Positions 35,932 to 44,933 of a DNA stretch of 64,000 nt are shown here, in pieces; positions within the stretch are counted from its first letter, which is position 1, and each line of letters starts with the position of its first letter. A model generated the notes under the pieces. That model was not told where the DNA came from. It was given only the letters and a program-made list of their open reading frames with translations, and made no database searches. The position numbers and the translations under genes were made by a program. The DNA is from Clavelina lepadiformis (lineage: Eukaryota; Chordata; Ascidiacea; Aplousobranchia; Clavelinidae), in NCBI RefSeq assembly GCF_947623445.1, contig NC_135245.1, positions 255,501 through 319,500 on the forward strand, written 5' to 3'.

Positions 35932-38420
35932 TCAAATCTCTTTCCTCAGCCAGCACTTCTTCGAGATCTCGTCATTGGATGAAACTTGATAATGACTTTT
36001 AATCAATGGAGGTGGAGGAGGAATGATGTGGACTTTACTTTCATCTTCTGCTCCTGGCATCTTCTCATCAACTTCATTTGTGGATGTTGCGTGATCTGCC
36101 GACTTCTGCAGCTGTAATGTTCGCAACAAGAATAAAATATCAAACTATAGGATAGTTAAAGTGCAAATGACAATTAATAAATACATTGAAGCAGATTACA
36201 CTGAACAAATCCACCTTGGTCTGAGCTAATTACTGATTTAACATTTATACATTTAGTGAACCTATACAGCTTAAACCGGTGGGAAAACACAACCCTGGCT
36301 GGTAGAAGCACCATCAATTATTTATTCACACCGAAAAACCTTTCTACGATGACCATCAATTTGGCACAATACAAATCATATCAAATTATTCATATGTTTA
36401 AATGTTGTTCTGTTAAGGCTGCATTGACCTAAGAACTTGGAACATTTAACACTGAACGAGAGAAAAATTGAGATAAGCTGCACACAAAATGACAGGTTTG
36501 AAAACGGCCACTAATGTCAGAATAAGGTTTTGTTTGTTTATGAAAACAGTACACCTAGAATTAAAAATGGATTTGTAATGGGGAGTCAGGATTTATTAAC
36601 CAAGAATTTTATGTTTTAAAATCAAAAAAATCCTTAAATTGGATTTAACAGAGGAACAGATTTGTTATCTATGGATTTATTGAGGGGCTTCTGTGGTAAT
36701 AAGATAAAGATCACATTTAATCTCTACAAACAAAACTGTGAAGTTCCAAAGCCAGAGTTATGAGACCCACCATTTCAAACTTGCTTTGAAGTGCATTTGA
36801 CGAGCATTGTTGCACCGGGCTTGTCTCATAGAAACCACATTTCTTGTAAAATAATTCTTTGCTTTCTGAGGACAAGCACAGATACGTGAATCCCCTCTTC
36901 TTGGCATATTCCTCTGTGAGATGGAGCAGTTTCCTCCCAAGACCTTCTCCTCTTCGATTGGGATCAATTATGACTGAAAGCAAGATGATGTCGATGAGAA
37001 ATGATGTGATGATGATGCGTATAGGGGGCCAACTTGCATACCTGACGTTAAAAGCAAACTTTTCTCCTCGCTGACAATTCGAGATAGTCGTGCATGACCG
37101 ATCAACATTTCTTCATCGAGCATCAGCAAACTGCATGGAAATTCATGATTCGACTTTTCCAAAAATCTTGACCTGTGTAGGCCAAATATTATGTAAGTTT
37201 ATTGAATGTCCGGAAGCAAAGAATTTTGTAATATTTTGTCGCTATGCTTGGTTCTGCACTAATCTGGACAATGGTCTAACTATACTACAGCTATCTTACG
37301 CAGATGTCTAAGGGTCTACGGCACCTATGGGCTCATGACAAATAACACATCGGGCCTTTTAGTTGCGTAAAGATTACAAAAGAACAACCAATGTGCACTA
37401 TTAACTTTGCAGTAAAGCGTAAAAATAACGACGTTGATTTCAAAACGTCGATGAGGTCATAACGTCGATGATTTCACATTGAAGAATAAAATAAAAATCT
37501 CCCTCCAGGGGCCCATGGGTTCCTTGTTATGCTCCTGGGTACAGGCTTGGGCTTTAATATTTTTCCATGCATTGGAACAGAACTGAGCTGTCATACAAAA
37601 AGCCTTTCAAAATTTCAAAATATTTTGCCAAGAATTTTCATTCTGAGATTTTCTATTTGACCATTGAGTTTCTGTCTGCATCCACAGCTCAAGCAGAGCA
37701 TTTTAACCATTTTAAAGATAGTATTAATTACAACAACCTACTTCAAATGCAATATTTTTTCATAATGACATTTTACAATGGGGGTTTAATTGAGCGAATC
37801 TGTAAGCATTTAGCATTACAGTATCCGTTAAAATATTTTTGCGGTTGCTTTCCTTCAATGGCAATTCTACTAAATGCTTGTTACATCACTATGGTCTAGA
37901 TTCAATCATTTCAAAAAATTAACTTGCTTAGCCGAGTCGGTCAGCATTGCAGCTGCAACTTAGAAGCAGCATTTTAGTCTGCCCAAAATATTACATATTT
38001 TGAACTAAAAATTGAGGTAATACTCATGTGACTAAATTAACTTGCAACTTTTAGCATTATGTCAAAAAGAAAACGTGAGTTTACGAATGATCTACATAAT
38101 GATCGTGTTATCATTGTGTATTTCCATATTTGAAAGTATTGTCTACAAACAATAAAAATAAGTTAAATTGAATATGTGTCCCGGTTTTGCATTTCTAAAA
38201 TATGGCAGGCCTAAAGTTAGTCTATAACAAGTCTGCAAACAGAATTCAGACTGCAGAACTGCTACATTTATAAGTACAGAGTGCACCGAATATGTTTCGA
38301 TTCAAGTTTAGCATCCCCTTACCTCACACCATGGCTTCTCTTCCACTCAGTGTTGAGCAAGTCACAACATTTATCAAGAAGGTCGACTCGTTCATGGAGA
38401 GCTACACAGCGGAACGTCAT
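35932..38420 (-). CDS. NAA80: Actin N-terminal acetyltransferase NAA80 (copy B)
   Basis: Four minus-strand exons (38420-38323, 37172-37042, 36973-36771, 36111-35932) give 203 residues with intact frame. Exon lengths 98, 131 and 203 equal those of copy A exactly; the last exon has one extra codon (Tyr after LIKSH). The first exon was found by homology: it encodes ALHERVDLLDKCCDLLNTEW and ends at a good donor. The acetyl-CoA loop NRRGEGLG and the profilin-type proline run PPPPP are kept. Exons 1-2 agree with copy A at about 39 of 76 residues, but exons 3 and 4 agree at about 94% and 90%. Intron 1 has grown to 1150 bp against 68 bp in copy A, and intron 3 to 659 bp against 180 bp. The role is inferred as for copy A. 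Confidence 0.88.
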
Positions 38421-39426
38421 CAGCTTTCTCAACGTACTTACTTCGCATAATAATTACAGAGCACGCCAAAGTGACAAGGACATCAAACCAGCCCAATATA
38501 CACATCGACCTAATGCATACCGGAATATGCCAGCCCACTGTTATAATGCTAGAACTTTTCACTCCTGATCTTAGACCGACTAAACCAGGGGTGGGCACGA
38601 TCCGGCCCGCGACGGGATTTTGAGCGGCCCGCAGACAGTTTCCGGTCTTACATGATAATGTGGCCTGCGGCCACATTCTGCCGCAATCCCTCTATTGCGA
38701 CACTGAATAAGTCCAAGTTTGCCAACCTGAGAAAGATGGCCATGAATCTACTTGTTCTGTTCGGGTCTACATACATTTATGAGCAAACATTTTCGACCAT
38801 GAACATTAATAAGACAAAGCTGCGTTCCAATCTATTCAGCAATCCGGCCCGCCGACCGAAGAAGTTGCCCGCCCCTGGACTAAACCATCGATTTGATGAA
38901 CCTTGACAGCTGAACGTTTCGACAACGATGTTGTGTTGTTCATTTTTTGCCATTAACCTTGCAGAGAGAAAAATATGACAGTAGCAGTAAAAGCATAATA
39001 GGGACAAAAAAGAAGGTTCATTGCTCACAAGCAAATAATGAACGGAAAAGAATTGGAGATACCCCAAAGACTTAAAACATGCAAAAAGAAAATAACATGG
39101 CTGTGATCTAACCAAGGGCGTGTAACGATAAAGGTTGACATGGCAAGCAGTATGTGTAATAAACTAGAAAATTGTATTATTTTAACAGACTTATCTTAGG
39201 GGTTGTTATTGTGACTTTTTTCAAGCTCTGAAATTATGCATACAGTTTTTGTTAGAATCAACAATTCAAGAACTTAGCCATTCATTCGAAGAAATATGAT
39301 ATTTAATTGTATCGACCGTTGTGAAGCGTAACAAGGTAGCTCTAGGTTCAGAATGATGCTCCGGGCGGTGTCGTGGTCGTGGTACTCAGTGGCAGATGAA
39401 CTCGGAACTATAAGTTCGTCATAAAG
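38421..39426. other. Region between NAA80 copy B and RCE1
   Basis: About 1 kb between divergent genes. It should hold both promoters and contains one complete short hAT element (38586-38877, annotated separately). The rest, to 39426, is AT-rich without supported genes. Confidence 0.5.
38586..38877 (+). mobile_element. Short hAT element with perfect 8-bp target duplication and transposase remnant
   Basis: The element is 292 bp. Its ends are CAGGGGTGGGCA on the left and the reverse complement of CAGGGGCGGGCA on the right. Perfect 8-bp direct repeats GACTAAAC flank it (38578-38585 and 38878-38885), the size made by hAT transposases. Inside, on the plus strand (about 38700-38850), is a fragment of the hAT C-terminal dimerisation domain: LLVLFGSTYIYEQTFSTMN followed by KTKLRSNL. 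This is the ZBED/GTF2IRD2-related type. It is too short to encode a transposase, so it is a non-autonomous deletion derivative that moved with help from a full copy elsewhere. Confidence 0.88.
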
Positions 39427-41864
39427 ATGTTTGTCGAAGTTTGCTATGATCACATATCAAAAGTTGGAGCAATACTTTCGTGCCTGGCCTTTGCGATCTT
39501 GTACGTTGGGAGCCTATACATTAAGTCGCAGCGATTGCCGAGGTATTGTAAGTCCTTCATAAGATGAATACGGTGGCTACGACAGGTTATTCAATTGACT
39601 ATCGCCTTTTAAAGGGGTCTCTTTTTTCTTTTGCACTACTATATCAGGACCAAGTATTGAGGAATTATTACGTCGTAACTCCATACGATTCCGGAATGCA
39701 AAAGTACAAGAGACCCCTTTTTACGTATTAAAGGTTTGTGTGTTTCCGCTATTCCGCGTTATTTGTTTTCCTGTTTGCAAAGAACAGAAAAAATTTCGAA
39801 TTTTTGATGTAATTTGCATCATTATAATTACTTTTTTCGATTCAACCTGAATCAGTTACGTTCCAGACTGCAGACTATGGCAAGAGCACACCTGAGATTT
39901 GTATCCCAAAACAGCACCAATTTTAGCTCCAATTTGACCTGCAAAATTTGTGTTTAAAACCGATATTTCTAAAAAATGAAAAAAAACCATAGGACAAGAC
40001 ATTGTTATTTTCCCCGATTTCTAACGTTAAAGTCTGCATTGCACTGGCTGCAAAAATGCAGGGCACCCTTGGGCCACGAGTCGCAGTGCACATTTGCTGC
40101 TTCCTTGCAAACCAGAATTTTGCCTCTGCACAGCCGAAATGTTGAGGAAAAATGCCATACTCTGCAGTCTGGGCTACGTTGATGTTGCGAACTTTGGGTT
40201 TGACAACCGAGCTAACCTTCCATCTTGCACGTTTTAAGCTTCCAGACCTTGCCATTTTCGTGTTGTTTTGTTATAACAAGGTTAGCACCATGTTTTTGCT
40301 CCCCACAGTCGACGGCGAAACATAAAATAAAAATAGACAAACAAGAGCCTCCTTACCAACAACTGTGTAAATTGTTCAGTCTTCATCCTTTTCTAACCGG
40401 CATTATTTAATGAATTTATCTGATATTTTGAAGAGATCATCCGAAGACGATTAAGGAGAGAATTCTTCGTGTGAGTCTCGCATCAGCACTTGCCTGTGTC
40501 ATTCTTTTTTTCTCGAGTTCAAATTCAACATCTCAATGTCAAAGTGCAACTTTCCTTGAATGGATCGGAATTCGCTTCGAAGGATTAATCCCAGCAGTTT
40601 TTCTTCCTTCATTTTTAATTATTATTTTGTTCCTTGGTCCTGTTGTCATGCTCCTCATTGATCACGGCATGAAAAGTTTGTTCAGTAGCCAGATGTCGGA
40701 CATCACCATTTGGAGGAACTACTTTGTGGTGAGTGGTGACTTACTCATAAAAATATTGCCAGGACAGTGATTTTAAAATAATATTCAAAAACGTCCATGC
40801 ACCGGACTCACTCACATTCATTCCAGGCTCCGTTATCAGAGGAACTGGTCTTTCGTGGATGTATGCTGCCTCTCTTGGTGCCAGCATTTGGGAAATTTAC
40901 CTCAATTTTGCTTGCTCCGTGGTTCTTTGGTCTAGGTGAGTGGATTTAATTTGTACTTGAGTGTACATAAATTAATTCAGTAGATCCACTATCCAGCTGC
41001 TTATTGCATCCAATTTACTTTGGAAGGAAATTTTTATATAGAAAATATCTGCTTAGTAAAATACAACCCTGTCTTGTTGTTAAAAGTTGTCTTGTGAACA
41101 GTCAATTAATCCCATCTTGTTTATGCTTGTCCATAGCTCTCAGCAATTTAAAAATGTTTTGGATTGTATGGAAATGGTAACAAAGCCTCATTAAATAATC
41201 GCATTGTTGCATGTGTCGGTCTATGATATGATATGATATGTCTATGATATATCCTTGTTTGTCCAATTTGCACTTCGGTGCATAAATGGAGCTGTACTAA
41301 TGTTATTTTAATTTTGACTGAAATTTTATCGTATTTCGTTTCGCTGGTTTGTAAATCTGCAGCTTATTACATCAAATATTGGCCGGGTTTAAAGTGGGTG
41401 CAGTATGCAGGTTGTTCTGTTCTTTATTGATAATAATCTTTCAAGACATGTGTTTTGGTCTTGATGAAACTAGTAGAGCTTGTCTGTGGACAGAAATGGA
41501 TGAATGTTTATTTTGTGTTTATGTTCCAGCTCACATACACCACGCAAGCGAGCAGTACAAGACGGGGAGTTACCCACTTTCCACCATTGTGGCTTCCACT
41601 CTTTTCCAGGCATCTTACACGACCATATTTGGAATTTTGTCCTCTTATATATTTCTACGAACCGGTCACCTGATCAGTGCCTTCATCTCGCATGCTCTTT
41701 GCAATATGATGGGATTCCCTGAGTTTGAGCATGCACTTACTCATAGACACAACATTATTATTTCGTTAAACTTTGTGCTTGGCCTTGCCTCATTTATTAT
41801 CATCCTTGGCCCGCTAACTAAGCCATCGATCTACGGCAACACCTTATATGGTGATGAATTTTGA
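39427..41864 (+). CDS. RCE1: CAAX prenyl protease 2 (RCE1)
   Basis: Four exons (39427-39542, 40434-40728, 40827-40935, 41530-41864) give 284 residues with intact frame; human RCE1 has 329. The first membrane segment contains LAFAILYVGSLYI, matching the human N-terminal segment. Exon 2 has RFEGLIPAVFLP and LFLGP. Exon 3 has the catalytic APLSEELVFRGCMLP with the paired glutamates. Exon 4 opens with AHIHHASEQ and later has SHALCNMMGFP, supplying the conserved histidines and asparagine of the ABI/CAAX protease fold. RCE1 is a multi-pass ER membrane enzyme that removes the last three residues of farnesylated or geranylgeranylated CAAX proteins such as Ras. Intron 1 carries a small inverted-repeat element (39612-39719). 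The gene converges with HMGCR. Confidence 0.93.
39612..39719. repeat. Small inverted-repeat element (MITE-like) in RCE1 intron 1
   Basis: The left arm AAGGGGTCTCTTTTTTCTT and the right arm (reverse complement AAGGGGTCTCTTGTACTTTT) form imperfect terminal inverted repeats around a 108-bp unit. TTTA occurs directly on both sides (39608-39611 and 39720-39723) and may be a target duplication, but it is too short and AT-rich to be sure. Its core (39641-39682) matches a second site at 45570-45611. Confidence 0.5.
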
Positions 41865-41938
41865 TTTACTTTTCATTTTTTAAGTCAGATGCAGTACATG
41901 CGATACATAAAGAACATATACTTTGTAAAATTGTGGAA

Positions 41939-41944
41939 TTTATT
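41939..41944 (-). promoter_or_regulatory. Possible polyadenylation signal of HMGCR
   Basis: AATAAA on the minus strand (TTTATT on plus), 326 bp beyond the HMGCR stop codon and only 75 bp past the RCE1 stop. If used, the HMGCR 3' UTR overlaps the RCE1 3' UTR antisense. Confidence 0.4.
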
Positions 41945-42269
41945 CTTTGTAAAACACTCTGCTTTGGAAGCAAAGAAATAGAAATAGGACAACCAAGCAA
42001 TTGAAGAGTAAGAAATTTACTTAACATGTTAAGCAACAAAAAGGGAAAGGCCAATACAACTGTAAAGATATTGAGTATAATGTAAGTAGAGCTTTGGTTG
42101 TGCTAGGATGTGTCTGTGCACTTATTCACTCACCATGCGCACTAAGTTCATCGTATGAATCATAGTATTGCAAGTACACTGTGTATGCACAATGACAAAC
42201 ATAACACGATGATCACATTAATATATATTTTAGGAGAAATCTGGCATTTTAAGAAAACAGTAAGTTAGT

Positions 42270-44933
42270 TTATAGAATACTGTGGTCAGTGTCTGGTTTT
42301 GTTCCCTTCGGCAATCGATTGTGCTTCATGTGACTTTGCACAAGGTCACCTGAGTTTAATGCAGCTAGCAACGACAATTCACCAGCGAGCACAGTTGCGC
42401 AGATGATTTTGGCAAGTTGTGTTGAGTTGGCGCCGGGTTTGTCGGAGGCGCTTGCCCCTGCGATGCCGAGCAGTCCAAGACAGGCTCGCTGTGGGTCAAG
42501 GGTTGATCCGCCACCTACAGTAGCGACCTCTAGTGATGGCATGGTGCACGTCACCAGCAGTGAAGGGTCATTCATCTCACCGTCATCGCCATCTTGTGAT
42601 CTGCTCAGCTCAAGATTAGTCAAACAGTTGCTGCTCACGACATTCTGCGCCGGATCCTGCCCGGTAGCAATGAACATCGCCGTCACAATGTTGGCTGCAT
42701 GCGCATTGAACCCCCCGATGCTCCCAGACATTGCTGAGCCAATGAGGTTCTTGCAGTGACTAAGACGAACCAATCCTGCAGCATCGGTCTTCAGAACTTT
42801 CTTAACCACTTTGGCTGGCAACACTGCTTCACATACCACAGATTTTCCCCTACCCTCAATCCAATTAATGGCAGATGGCTTCTTATCAGTGCAAAAATTT
42901 CCACTTAAACTAATTACTTCCATATCTGTGAAGGTCTGCTGCAGCCACCTGAAACAGAACATGGTGCAATGTTGGCCGCAGATTAATATGTCAGAATGTA
43001 AACATTATAATAGTTATACAATGGATGCGGTTTTCAGGTTCAAATTATGTTAATATACTTCGGATATTAACTGAATTTTGATTCATTACGGTTGGTAATA
43101 GAAAAGTTATCAAGAAATTGTAAACTACCTCAAAGCATTTTCTGCTCCTTTAGAAACCATGTTCATTCCCATCGCATCTCCAGTGGTGGCGACAAATCTG
43201 ACAAAGAGCAATCTCCCAGACACAACTGGGCTGATGGACTTCAACTTCCCAAACCTGCTTGTTTCATCAAACTTTTCCTTCACCAGGTTGAAGTTGTAGA
43301 AATCCTGGAGCCAATCAGACATCTCGCAGCATCTCTCAGTCGATGGAAAAGCAACCACTGGTGCCCGGGACATCCCATCTCGATACACATGACCTTTAAC
43401 CCCACCGGAGAGATATAGAGCCTTCAACCCACGATTTGTGCTCGCCAACAATGTCCCTTCTGTTGTTGCCATGGGGACACGGTATTCCTTCCCATTCAAC
43501 AAAAGTGGGCCTACCACGCCCACCGGGACGGGAATATACCCGACCGTGTTCTCACAACAAGCTTTAGTTGCGTTGGTGAAATCATATCCTATATGTGGTA
43601 TACGCTGGAGGGCTTCTCTGCGTTTTACATCTCTCATCTTTTTACTAAATATTTCCCTCCGCAACAGAACTGCACGGTTCGCATCCCGAAGTTCACTTTC
43701 AAGCTTATAAAGAGCGAGTTTGTTTTTTTCGACTAAAGAAATAATTTCCCTGTTCGTCAACAAATCAGAACCAACTTTCAAGAGTCGCAAGCAATCTTCG
43801 AATGATCGCGGTAACAGACTCGAACACGACTGTTCATCAGAAAGAGACTCTATTTTCTCTTCACTGTGGGACAACTTTGACTCTATGTCAGGACAAGAAG
43901 CCTTAGAGTCCATGCAAGTGTCAGAGTGTCTTCTTAACCTGCTCACGATTTCGTATCCGTCGTCCAGCAGGTATTTGCTCACAAGAATAAGAATCAAGAT
44001 GAGCGTAAAAAACTGTTCCGGGTTCAAGCTGAGCAACGAGTCGAAACTATTTTGCAAACTCCCGGAAGTTTCTTTAACGTTGGAAGTGAGTCGACTGTAC
44101 TTGACTACCTGTAGAGTTAGCAGGCCAGCACACAGGATGAGTTTGACATGGTTTGGTAAAATAGAAACATGTCTATGCTTTTCATTTTGAAGAATTTTTT
44201 TAAACCTGACATCGTGCCACGAAGGGACCAAAGTGACGTCAGTTGGTGTTTTGTTAATCAGCGTCAACAGAACCGACAAGCACGCCGGCACAAATGTGGT
44301 GAATACAATGTAATTGATTATGACAGACAAACAGGCAAAGCAAGTTAGTTGCTGTATTTGATGGATTTGGACAAAAGCTCCGATGTTGACGAGAACAAGA
44401 ATCTCGATCAATGTGTCGAGCGTGGCCATAGGGCTGAGAGCGGACATCGCCTCGGCAATGTATTCGTGCAGCAAATCAATGGACTTCATACTAAGGCAGT
44501 GTTGTGTCACAATAACCATACGTGACACGTCAATGAGCAACAAAAAGACTGGTAAAGCGTTGCTCACGATAACCAAGTCTTTACGAAGAAAATGGAGAAT
44601 GGCGATGCTGAACGTCATGACAGCGAAGACAGTGTAAGAACAAATAATTGCAACAATTATCACTGACCCAATCCTCCATAGTTTTTTCAGTTGCATGTAG
44701 ACGTACAAGATCGTTCCACATCGCAGCAGCGTAAGGAGAACTATATCACTGCTAATCTCGCTTTCAGAAGATGACTTGCTTACGCAATTTGTGGCCCAAT
44801 GGCACAGCTCATATGGGCTGCTCACATTTAATGTTATCGCTGCCACCACCATTGTCACAAAACAAACAAGAACTTCAAGTGCGTATCTTGCACAAAAATG
44901 CCCATAGAATTCGAACAGGTTTAAACGCATCAT
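42270..44933 (-). CDS. HMGCR: 3-hydroxy-3-methylglutaryl-CoA reductase (HMGCR)
   Basis: Two exons, 44933-43129 and 42948-42270, give 827 residues; human HMGCR has 888. The N-terminal half is a multi-pass sterol-sensing region ([15 protein letters not shown]). A linker of about 100 residues follows, then the catalytic domain. Substrate and NADPH motifs are all present: [32 protein letters not shown] (catalytic Glu), [36 protein letters not shown] (catalytic Lys), [20 protein letters not shown]-like [13 protein letters not shown], and the catalytic His in SHMKHNR. The enzyme makes mevalonate at the ER membrane. The ATG at 44933 is the first in frame, and [12 protein letters not shown] aligns with the human start. 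Vertebrate regulatory residues differ: YVYM replaces YIYF, the Lys89 position is Val, and the AMPK-site serine after HNR is Leu. Confidence 0.96.
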
